Origin: Paludibacter sp.
GTDB taxonomy: Bacteria; Bacteroidota; Bacteroidia; Bacteroidales; Paludibacteraceae
Reading direction: 5' to 3'
DNA length: 13,668 nt
Assembly: GCA_024709185.1 (NCBI GenBank)
Contig: JANJXE010000183.1
Location: 1 to 13,668, forward strand
Below are positions 5,912-12,800 of this stretch, one piece after another; the stretch's first letter is position 1; each line of letters begins with the position of its first letter. Made by a program: the position numbers and the translations under genes. Under the pieces are notes generated by a model. That model was not told where the DNA came from. It worked only from the letters and a program-made list of their open reading frames with translations, and did no database searches.

Positions 5912-7306
5912 ATGAGAACAACCATTTTTTTAATCGTGATCGCTTTGATGCTGCAACTTTCATCCTGCGAAGAAACGGGTGAAAAAGGTTCTCTGGTGGT
6001 AACAGGTGTATCTGCTGTTTCAGAAGCTGCACCGTTGGCTATCAGCCCAATGAAAATTCAGACAAATTCAACTGTTAATGTAATGCATCCTTCCGACATC
6101 AAGTTCTTTGTTACTGAATTTTGGGTGGCGAAGGAGTTGGTTGATAAAGGGGTAACTGACGATTTTAAGTGGTATAAAATAGGTGAAAGTAATGCGTTGA
6201 AATCAGTGAGCGAGTATTATTTTGAAACCGACGATCTTCCTGAAGGTACCTACCAAAGCATCAAACTGGTTTTTAAAAATATAGTTCAGCGAGAAGCTAT
6301 CTATCAAAACAATTCGTCTCAATTGGTTGTCATGCAAAGTTCTTTGGATGAAACCACTTGTCCGGATGATAAAATCATTACCAATTGTTTCTCTAAAAAA
6401 GGGAATTTTGTGGTTCAACAAGGTGTTTTTCAGCTTGCATCTTCAGGAGAAACTATTCGGGGCTTCAAGGTTAAAGCAGGTGAAACAACAACGATTAAAT
6501 GGATGCTGGGGGCTCCCGGGGCTCAGTTAACCGATTGCTCTTTCGAATGGGTGGATTCCAATTCCAATGGTCAGTGGGATTGTGGAATTGATTCAAATCA
6601 GAATACCCAATGCAAGGTGAATATGCCCATGTTTACGTTTCAGGTAGATGATGGAGAAGAAGAACCTGTTGAAGAAGATTTTGTATTAACACCCAATGCA
6701 GTTACCGATTTGGATGGATTTACCTATTATTCGGTGAAAATTGGCGATCAAATCTGGTTGGCTAGTAACTTGAGAACACGTTATCTCAACGATAATACCT
6801 TTATTGCAAATCGACTGGACTCAATGGCCTGGTCGGATGCGGGCTTCAGGCTTCAAGAGCCATCGCAAACAGTTTACAATGGTAATTCTGAATTACTGCA
6901 AAATTACTACGGTCGACTTTACAACGGCTATGCCATTAAAACAGGTAAACTTTGTCCACAGGGATGGCATGTTCCAACTATCGATGAATGGAAGAAGCTT
7001 TTCAATCATTTGGGTGAAAATGCAGGAGGAAAGATGAAGGAACCGGGATTTGATAACTGGAAATCGCCTAACGAAGGTGGTAACAATCTCTCCAGGTTTT
7101 GGGCTCTGCCTGCTGGCCGGCGATTTATAAATTCTCAGTTTACAGATTTAGGAGAGTCAGCATGGTGGTGGACTTCCACAGTATACGGCGAAGGGATGCT
7201 GGAAGTAATTAAACTGGGGCACAGTACGAATATGCCTGTGCATTCAATTCCTGATACCCGCTTTGATCCAGCTTTTGGTGCCAGTTGCCGGTGCATTAAG
7301 GACTAG
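5912..7306 (+). CDS. Lipoprotein with C-terminal FISUMP domain
   Basis: The 464-residue product carries a lipoprotein signal with lipobox LSSC, so lipidation is expected at C19. The acidic residues right after it (EETGEKG) resemble surface-export signals described for Bacteroidota lipoproteins, so surface exposure is possible. Residues about 25-240 form an uncharacterised beta-rich region, with DSNSNGQWD near residue 215 resembling a calcium-binding loop. After an acidic linker, residues about 260-464 match the Fibrobacter succinogenes major paralogous (FISUMP) domain: IGDQIWLASNLR, YGRLYNGYAI, CPQGWHVPTIDEW, FWALPAGRR and WWWTST, ending in ASCRCIKD. The function of FISUMP domains is not established; they occur in many secreted or surface proteins. 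It is the last gene of the rightward operon, followed within a few bases by a strong terminator. Confidence 0.88.
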   Translation: MRTTIFLIVIALMLQLSSCEETGEKGSLVVTGVSAVSEAAPLAISPMKIQTNSTVNVMHPSDIKFFVTEFWVAKELVDKGVTDDFKWYKIGESNALKSVSEYYFETDDLPEGTYQSIKLVFKNIVQREAIYQNNSSQLVVMQSSLDETTCPDDKIITNCFSKKGNFVVQQGVFQLASSGETIRGFKVKAGETTTIKWMLGAPGAQLTDCSFEWVDSNSNGQWDCGIDSNQNTQCKVNMPMFTFQVDDGEEEPVEEDFVLTPNAVTDLDGFTYYSVKIGDQIWLASNLRTRYLNDNTFIANRLDSMAWSDAGFRLQEPSQTVYNGNSELLQNYYGRLYNGYAIKTGKLCPQGWHVPTIDEWKKLFNHLGENAGGKMKEPGFDNWKSPNEGGNNLSRFWALPAGRRFINSQFTDLGESAWWWTSTVYGEGMLEVIKLGHSTNMPVHSIPDTRFDPAFGASCRCIKD

Positions 7307-7309
7307 TTA

Positions 7310-7356
7310 AAACAGGCAGAAGCTGCTCAGTGGTTGGTAGCAGCTTCTGTCTGTTT
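7310..7356. terminator. Bidirectional terminator between convergent genes
   Basis: Bases 7310-7327 pair with 7339-7356 in an 18-pair stem containing a single G-T wobble, with an 11-base loop at 7328-7338. It starts 4 bases after the lipoprotein stop and 10 bases beyond the nuclease stop on the other strand. The minus-strand read continues into TTTT, while the plus-strand read ends in TTT, so it can serve both genes and is probably stronger for the nuclease. Confidence 0.9.
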
Positions 7357-7366
7357 GATACAAAAA

Positions 7367-9133
7367 TCAGAATATAATTTTGTGCGTTTTGACTTCTTGC
7401 TTATCGTTAATTTTTAGAAGATAAATTCCCTTTTCTGAAAGGGGAACTTCATGTTGACCAGTCAGCTGTTCCTTGTAATACAGTAACCTCCCCGAAACAG
7501 AGTACAAAGCAACACTTTTAATTTCCTCCTGAGAAGAAAGCTGAATTCCTCGATCTCCTGATTTTACAATAAAAGTATTGTAATCCTGATTTGACATTCC
7601 ACTTACAATAAGAGTTTTTACAGGAATTGTTGTTGTGGTCTGAATGGAGGAGCCACTGATGGCTTCTACCTTGTAGTAATAGGTTACATCAGGTTCCAGT
7701 CCGCTAACACTATACTGTAGTGTTTGGCCTACCTGTACCGGATAACCGGGAACATTTACCGAATTTGAACCGGTGATGCTTCCTTTTAGCAAGAGCTTAT
7801 CAATATAAACACGCCTGTTGGCTTTTGCTGACAGACTGATAACTGAAGTTTCAGTTCCCGATTTTAAATCGATAGTGTAGTACTGATTATCTTTTGCTGT
7901 ATTCCACTCAGCAATTACTTCACCATCCAGACTGGCTGTAAGTGTTGCCCCGGTGTCGTTACTGTATTGTCGGGCCTGAACAGTAAGTTGATTATTTTGG
8001 GTTGATAAATCAAGTTCTTCTGAACTGATTACACCGGGATTACTTCCTGAAGCCAACCGGATACTTCCGGAGGTTTGTGTGTCGGTATATCCGGTAGTGT
8101 TCCATCCGGAAGGTAAGCCTTCACCGAAATTAATATTCAGGATAGTAACTTCTTCGGGAGTGTCGTTTTCCTGAATAGTATATACATGCACGCGATACGC
8201 TGTTGCACCATTTGAAGCAGTCCAATTGGCTGTAAAACCGTTATTGCTGATGTTGGTGGGGGGAAGCGCTTCGAATTTATCTGTAGGATTCGGATCTTCA
8301 GGATCGGGATCGGTTACTTCGGCTCCCGGGTACCATGCCTGTGTGCTGGAAACGCCCCAGATAAATTCCACCAGTTCGGGGTAATCAATATAGGGATTTC
8401 GGTTGTCCTGAAGCGGATAAATGGCAGCCATCCGTTTACGTTCCTTTTCACTTACCGGATCTTTTCGGTGCCATTCGAGCAACATGTTTTTCGCCCAATT
8501 GCGCAACATAGGCCAGGTTTCACTTTTAATCAACATCGTGGGAGCATTTGTGCCGGTCCACGAAAAATTTTCATAACAGGTAAACATATACAAATAAGCA
8601 CGTGCAAAATCACCTTTGTATTCATCGAGTGGTTCAAAACTCAATCCTGTATATTCAGTGCCATATATGTTGTTTCCAACTTTGATGCTTCCATTGTTGA
8701 ATTTACTACCATTGTTTATACCCAAGGGATAATTACTGCGTGCAGAATTTGCAGAGATATCTGATGGATTTAAATGATATAAATCTTTATAAGCATCATT
8801 ATTGGTTCCTCCCCACCAGCTTTTAGCCACACTGTGTTCAATGTTCATACCGCTGGCAGCTGATCCGCCACCCGGGAAATAGCGCTTTGTAAGTGAATAC
8901 ATATCCCAAACATAACCTTCAGGATGAAGATCCGACTTTTCGAATCCACTCCAGGTCTTTCCCGACCCGGATCCATAACTTAAGCGCTTGCCCTGACGAA
9001 TAATCTGGTGCAACGCTGATTTGAGTTCCTTCCCCGATAAACCTTCGGCTGAATAATAATATCCTGCCGGCACCTGTGCAACCAGCAAAAAGATGCCAAA
9101 TAGTAAAATTGTACTTGTTGATAATCGTTTCAT
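7367..9133 (-). CDS. Secreted endonuclease I with FN3/jelly-roll modules and T9SS sorting domain
   Basis: This 588-residue exported nuclease starts at ATG 9133; a TTG three codons upstream is less likely. Residues 1-24 form a Sec signal peptide. The endonuclease I fold (Vvn/EndA type, a beta-beta-alpha-metal nuclease that degrades DNA or RNA) spans about 25-262. It has the catalytic region NIEHSVAKSWW with E99 and H100, DLYHLNPSD at 117-125, N129 and R132, and the family-typical ending PELVEFIWG. A Pro/Asp-rich linker (275-285) follows, then a fibronectin type III domain whose two halves (about 287-322 and 463-508) are separated by a jelly-roll-like module at 329-452. Residues 513-588 are a type A T9SS C-terminal sorting domain ending in VKTHKIIF, implying export across the outer membrane and possible anchoring. 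It is monocistronic, with its own promoter and shared terminator. A nutrient-scavenging or biofilm-DNA role is inferred. Confidence 0.93.
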   Translation of the reverse strand: MKRLSTSTILLFGIFLLVAQVPAGYYYSAEGLSGKELKSALHQIIRQGKRLSYGSGSGKTWSGFEKSDLHPEGYVWDMYSLTKRYFPGGGSAASGMNIEHSVAKSWWGGTNNDAYKDLYHLNPSDISANSARSNYPLGINNGSKFNNGSIKVGNNIYGTEYTGLSFEPLDEYKGDFARAYLYMFTCYENFSWTGTNAPTMLIKSETWPMLRNWAKNMLLEWHRKDPVSEKERKRMAAIYPLQDNRNPYIDYPELVEFIWGVSSTQAWYPGAEVTDPDPEDPNPTDKFEALPPTNISNNGFTANWTASNGATAYRVHVYTIQENDTPEEVTILNINFGEGLPSGWNTTGYTDTQTSGSIRLASGSNPGVISSEELDLSTQNNQLTVQARQYSNDTGATLTASLDGEVIAEWNTAKDNQYYTIDLKSGTETSVISLSAKANRRVYIDKLLLKGSITGSNSVNVPGYPVQVGQTLQYSVSGLEPDVTYYYKVEAISGSSIQTTTTIPVKTLIVSGMSNQDYNTFIVKSGDRGIQLSSQEEIKSVALYSVSGRLLYYKEQLTGQHEVPLSEKGIYLLKINDKQEVKTHKIIF

Positions 9134-9190
9134 TCTACACAAACTGTTGTACTATAACAGGGTCGAGCCTGTTTTTATTTTAAAAGTCAA

Positions 9191-9198
9191 CAAAGATA
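9191..9198 (-). promoter_or_regulatory. Probable -7 box of the nuclease promoter
   Basis: On the minus strand this reads TATCTTTG, a match to TAnnTTTG and identical to the rpsF -7 box. The nearest upstream TTG (complement of 9223-9225) is 24 bases away instead of 19-21, so the -33 element is poor. Transcription would begin near 9184, about 50 bases before the nuclease ATG. Confidence 0.5.
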
Positions 9199-9397
9199 AT
9201 GAATCATTTTGAAGATAACTTACAATTTGATATTTAATGTAATCATTACAAAAACTAATTTTTTACATTTTGATTATTTTTCTCTGGGCCAAACTACTGT
9301 TAAGTATCATAAATGCAATACGCTATTTGTACAGTTCAATATGTAAATTAGTTGCTGTCAAATTGTAAATTCATGAATTAACTAAGTTTAACGTATG

Positions 9398-9415
9398 AAT
9401 ATATGTACATATATT
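9398..9415. promoter_or_regulatory. 18-base perfect palindrome, candidate operator
   Basis: The sequence AATATATGTACATATATT is its own reverse complement. It overlaps the -33 TTG (9414-9416) of the redox-operon promoter, with its centre about 43 bases before the expected transcription start. A dimeric regulator bound here could either contact RNA polymerase or block it. A second 12-base palindrome, AATTCATGAATT (9368-9379), is centred 33 bases upstream, about three helical turns. Confidence 0.5.
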
Positions 9416-9443
9416 GTTTTGAATAGAAAAAGTAGTACTTTTG
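9414..9443 (+). promoter_or_regulatory. Promoter of the thioredoxin reductase-CoADR-SQR operon
   Basis: TTG at 9414-9416 is followed after 19 bases by TACTTTTG at 9436-9443, an exact fit to the Bacteroidota TTG-N19-TAnnTTTG consensus. Transcription would start near 9450, giving a leader of about 38 bases to the ATG at 9488. This placement excludes the upstream in-frame ATG at 9395 as the start. Confidence 0.8.
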
Positions 9444-9487
9444 TATCGTCAATCAGTACAAACCCAATTAATAACATACATCAACAA

Positions 9488-10756
9488 ATGCAGGAAATTA
9501 ACGCATCTGAATTTGAAAAGGAAGTTTTGAAAGGTGGTAAAATAGTGCTCGATTTCTATTCTACCGAGTGTCCTCCCTGTGAGGCTTTAGCACCCAAGTT
9601 TAATGCTTTGTCTGAACTTTACGGAGATAAAATTAAATTCCTGAAGATTTTTCGTCAGGGAAATCGTGAACTGGCTACAGAGCTGGGTGTTAGTTCTTCA
9701 CCAACGCTATTGTTTTTTGATAACGGGAATCAAATTCTGGATACCATCAGTGGCGGAATCAAAAAATCTGAAATTTCGGAACGTCTGGATAAGATGATAA
9801 CACCCGAAGAGGTTCAGGAAATTAAATCGAGGATTCGACCAGTGGTATCGGACTACGATGTAGCGATTCTGGGTGGAGGCCCGGCCGGACTTACCGCTGG
9901 GCTCTATCTGGGACAAGCCAAAATTAAAACAGTGTTAATCGATCCGGCCCTTCCCGGTGGTTATATGGGGATTACGCACCAGGTTTCTAACTATCCCGGT
10001 TTCGAACAGCCCCAAAACGGTTATATGCTGGCTCATTATATGAGCGAACAAACCAAACATGCTGGCATCGATTTTAAAGTGGCTGTGGATGTTACTTCGG
10101 TTGATTTGGTGAAAAAAGAAATTGTAATAGACCAAACGGAGACCATTAGAGCAAAGAAGATCATCATTGGTACCGGGACTTCTCCCAACACCATGAATGC
10201 ACCCGGCGAAAAGGAATACAAAGGCAAAGGGATTTCGTACTGTGCCACCTGCGATGCGAAATATTATGTTGATAAAGATGTTACGGTTATTGGTGGCGGA
10301 AATTCGGCTGTGGAGGAAGCATTGTTTATTACTAAATTTGCCCGCAAGGTAACCATGGTGCACCAGTTTGATGCCCTGACAGCCAATCAAACGGCTATTG
10401 ATCACCTGATAGCTAACGATAAGATATCGGTGATGTATTCGCACGAACCGCGCAAGTTTGAAAAGCGGGAAGATAAAATGATTGCAACACTGGAAAATCT
10501 GAAAACAAAGGAGTTGGTGGAGCTGGAAGGCGATGGTGTGTTTGTGTTTATTGGATTTAAAGCTAATACTTCCGTTTTGGGAGATGTGTTACCCGAACAG
10601 GATCAGTGGGGATATATTAAAACCGATGAGGATCGTAAAACATCCTTGCCCGATATCTATGCAATTGGCGATATCGTTAGTAAAAAATACAGGCAGATTA
10701 CAACGGCTGTGGCCGATGGAACCATAGCTGCCATGACAATTAGTAAAGAGATATAA
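9488..10756 (+). CDS. Thioredoxin-thioredoxin reductase fusion
   Basis: The 422-residue cytosolic protein joins a thioredoxin domain (about 1-105) to a low-molecular-weight thioredoxin-reductase-like flavoprotein (about 120-422). The thioredoxin active site is ECPPC (C28, C31), CPPC instead of the usual CGPC, and the conserved cis-proline follows at SSSP (P72). The reductase has FAD motif GGGPAG at 129-134, redox pair CATC (C252, C255), nucleotide motif GGGNSA at 269-274, and FAD-binding YAIGDI at 391-396. The HRRDxFR motif that binds the NADPH 2'-phosphate is replaced by HQFDALT (292-298), so NADPH use is doubtful; NADH or another donor is possible. The start at ATG 9488 follows from promoter position; an extension to 9395 would lie inside the promoter. 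It leads a three-gene redox operon. Confidence 0.93.
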   Translation: MQEINASEFEKEVLKGGKIVLDFYSTECPPCEALAPKFNALSELYGDKIKFLKIFRQGNRELATELGVSSSPTLLFFDNGNQILDTISGGIKKSEISERLDKMITPEEVQEIKSRIRPVVSDYDVAILGGGPAGLTAGLYLGQAKIKTVLIDPALPGGYMGITHQVSNYPGFEQPQNGYMLAHYMSEQTKHAGIDFKVAVDVTSVDLVKKEIVIDQTETIRAKKIIIGTGTSPNTMNAPGEKEYKGKGISYCATCDAKYYVDKDVTVIGGGNSAVEEALFITKFARKVTMVHQFDALTANQTAIDHLIANDKISVMYSHEPRKFEKREDKMIATLENLKTKELVELEGDGVFVFIGFKANTSVLGDVLPEQDQWGYIKTDEDRKTSLPDIYAIGDIVSKKYRQITTAVADGTIAAMTISKEI

Positions 10757-10798
10757 AAAGTTTTGTTTTATAATTCGTTTTTTTGATTCAATTCTACA

Positions 10799-12799
10799 AT
10801 GGAAAAAATTCTTATTGTAGGCGGTGTGGCTGCCGGTGCAACGGCAGCCGCCAAAGCCCGCCGCCTTTCGCCCGATGCACAGATTACACTGTTGGAAGCA
10901 GGACCAGACATTTCGTTCGCAAACTGCGGTTTGCCGTATTACATTGGCGGCGATATTAAAAGTCGCTCGAAGTTGATTCTTCAGAGTCCCGAAAGTTTTA
11001 ACGAACAATACAATGTGGATGTACATACTCATACCATGGTCACTATCATCGATCGTGAAAATAAAGTGGTTACAGCCCGTGATGTTCGCAGTGGTGAAAT
11101 AACAAAATTTGACTATACAAAATTAATCCTGGCCCAGGGTGGCCGCCCCGTTACTCCCGATCTTCCCGGAGCATCACAGGAACATGTGTTTACACTCTGG
11201 ACACTGGAAGATATGGACGACATAGCACGTTTTATCGATGAAGAAGAGCCCCAACATGCTGTGGTAGTAGGTGGCGGTTTTATCGGACTGGAAATGGTGG
11301 AAGCTTTGACTAAGCGTGGAATCATGGTTAGTGTAGTGGAAATGATGCCACACGTGATGGCGTTGATGGAACCTGAAACTGCCGGTTTCATTGAAACAGA
11401 AATGCTTTCCTATGGTGTTAAAGTTCATACCGGTCGTGGCGTGACTGAAATTGGTCACAGTACAGTGAAGCTGGATAACGGTCAAACCCTGAAAGCCGAT
11501 ATGGTGTTACTCTCCATTGGAGTTCGTCCAACTCTTCAACTGGCTAAAGACGCTGGTCTGGAACTCGGTGAAGCAGGTGGATTGCTGGTCAACGAATACA
11601 TGCAAACTTCCGACCCTTCGATTTATGCTGCAGGCGATATGGTGGAAATTGAACATCGGGTGATGAATAAAAAAGTGCGGATTCCGCTTGCAGGTCCTGC
11701 GAACCGTCAGGGACGTATTGCTGCTGAAAATGCACTTGGCGGACAACATCCCTACAAAGGTTCGATGGGAACTTCGGTGGTTCGTGTGTTTGAAGCAGTT
11801 GCCGGAATTACCGGTTTGTCGCTGAAGCAGGCCCGTTCTGCAGGAATTCCTGCTGATGCAGTTGTGGTTCACAAAGAGCATCATACTTCGTATTATCCAG
11901 GAGCCGAAAACGTAACGGTGATGCTGGTTTACGATCGTGAAACCGGTCGCATACTTGGCGGACAAACAGCAGGTTACAAAGGAGCGGATAAGCGTCTGGA
12001 TGTTATTGCTACTGCTGTGGCATCGAAACTTACCATTCATGATGTAGCCGATATCGATTTTGCGTATTCACCTCCTATTGGAACTGCCAATGATGCAATG
12101 AATATGGCTGCTTATGCTGCCGAGAACCGGAAAAGTGGATATAGCCCATCGGTTACTACGTCTGAACTGGATGATTTTATTCGTGAACATCAACCTCTGA
12201 TTCTGGATGTGAGGGATGTGTTTGCTTTTGAAAAAACGAATGTTGAAGGTTCGTACAATGTCCCTCTGGAAGTTTTACCAGCTAACTTACATGCCATTCC
12301 GCGCAATCGCACGATTCTGGTATACGACGAAACAGGTAAAAAAGGCCATCAGGCATTACGTATGATAAAAGGAGTCGGTGTGGAGAAGGTGTTCAATATT
12401 TCGGGTGGACATATCTCGATGCAGCGCCACCAGCAGGCGGCAGGTTTTGCTACATTGAGTTTGGAACTGCTTCCTGTGGAGGAAAAATCGCTTGAAGAAG
12501 GTGCCACTCACGATGAAGAAGTAGTTAGTTCAAAAGCAACTCTGGAGGCGAATACTCCTCTTGTAGTGGATGTTCGTACGCCGGAGGAATTCCGTTCGGG
12601 GGCTTATCCGGGTGCTATCAATATATCGCTGGATGAACTGCAACAGCGCATCGATGAGCTGGGTTCCAAAGATCGGGAAATTACGCTTTATTGCGCCAGT
12701 GGAGCACGTTCGGCTTATGCACAGCGGGTGCTTCAGCACTTTGGATTTACGAATGTGAAGAATGGTGGTGGATTGATGCACATGATGATGCGGAGGTAA
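10799..12799 (+). CDS. CoA-disulfide reductase family flavoprotein with two C-terminal rhodanese domains
   Basis: This 666-residue protein belongs to the CoA-disulfide/CoA-persulfide reductase group of NAD(P)H-dependent flavoproteins. The FAD motif GGVAAGATAA starts at residue 8, and catalytic Cys is C43 in NCGLPYYIGG, the same number as in characterised family members. The nucleotide motif is GGGFIGLE at 158-165, with E181 at the end of the next strand, favouring NADH. FAD contact is YAAGDM at 276-281. The tyrosines expected to bind CoA are in SYYPGA (364-369) and FAYSPP (421-426). Two rhodanese-like domains follow. The first (about 451-545) has VYDETGKKG where the active loop should be, with D510 replacing Cys. 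The second (about 575-666) has C632 in YCASGARS and should be active. It lies 42 bases after the Trx-TrxR gene and 1 base before the next. A CoA-persulfide or polysulfide reductase role is likely. Confidence 0.92.
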   Translation: MEKILIVGGVAAGATAAAKARRLSPDAQITLLEAGPDISFANCGLPYYIGGDIKSRSKLILQSPESFNEQYNVDVHTHTMVTIIDRENKVVTARDVRSGEITKFDYTKLILAQGGRPVTPDLPGASQEHVFTLWTLEDMDDIARFIDEEEPQHAVVVGGGFIGLEMVEALTKRGIMVSVVEMMPHVMALMEPETAGFIETEMLSYGVKVHTGRGVTEIGHSTVKLDNGQTLKADMVLLSIGVRPTLQLAKDAGLELGEAGGLLVNEYMQTSDPSIYAAGDMVEIEHRVMNKKVRIPLAGPANRQGRIAAENALGGQHPYKGSMGTSVVRVFEAVAGITGLSLKQARSAGIPADAVVVHKEHHTSYYPGAENVTVMLVYDRETGRILGGQTAGYKGADKRLDVIATAVASKLTIHDVADIDFAYSPPIGTANDAMNMAAYAAENRKSGYSPSVTTSELDDFIREHQPLILDVRDVFAFEKTNVEGSYNVPLEVLPANLHAIPRNRTILVYDETGKKGHQALRMIKGVGVEKVFNISGGHISMQRHQQAAGFATLSLELLPVEEKSLEEGATHDEEVVSSKATLEANTPLVVDVRTPEEFRSGAYPGAINISLDELQQRIDELGSKDREITLYCASGARSAYAQRVLQHFGFTNVKNGGGLMHMMMRR

Positions 12800-12800
12800 T

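Larger units (their letters stand above)
9134..9487. other. AT-rich divergent regulatory gap between nuclease and redox operon
   Basis: No gene is supported in these 354 bases. They hold the nuclease leader and -7 box on the left, the redox-operon promoter on the right, and three perfect palindromes: TGTAATCATTACA (9238-9250), AATTCATGAATT (9368-9379) and AATATATGTACATATATT (9398-9415). A 6-pair hairpin (AACAGG/CCTGTT, 9156-9161 with 9168-9173) lies in the nuclease leader. The middle part, about 9251-9367, shows nothing recognisable. Confidence 0.7.

Noticed and set aside
9134..9142. TTG start for the nuclease at 9142
   Set aside because: ATG 9133 is three codons downstream and gives a normal signal peptide beginning MKR.
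9156..9173. Plus-strand terminator AACAGG/CCTGTT followed by T-rich sequence
   Set aside because: No plus-strand gene ends upstream of it; it lies in the nuclease leader on the other strand and has only 6 pairs.
9395..9487. Longer start of the Trx-TrxR fusion at ATG 9395
   Set aside because: This codon precedes both promoter elements (9414-9443), so it would not be transcribed from that promoter; the thioredoxin domain begins right after ATG 9488.
9935..10444. 169-codon minus-strand open frame opposite the thioredoxin reductase domain
   Set aside because: Shadow frame opposite a strongly conserved coding region.
12792..12796. GGAGG before the SQR-like gene as a Shine-Dalgarno site
   Set aside because: The 4-base spacer is short and the bases are the last codons of the upstream gene, so the match may be chance; it was not listed as a site.
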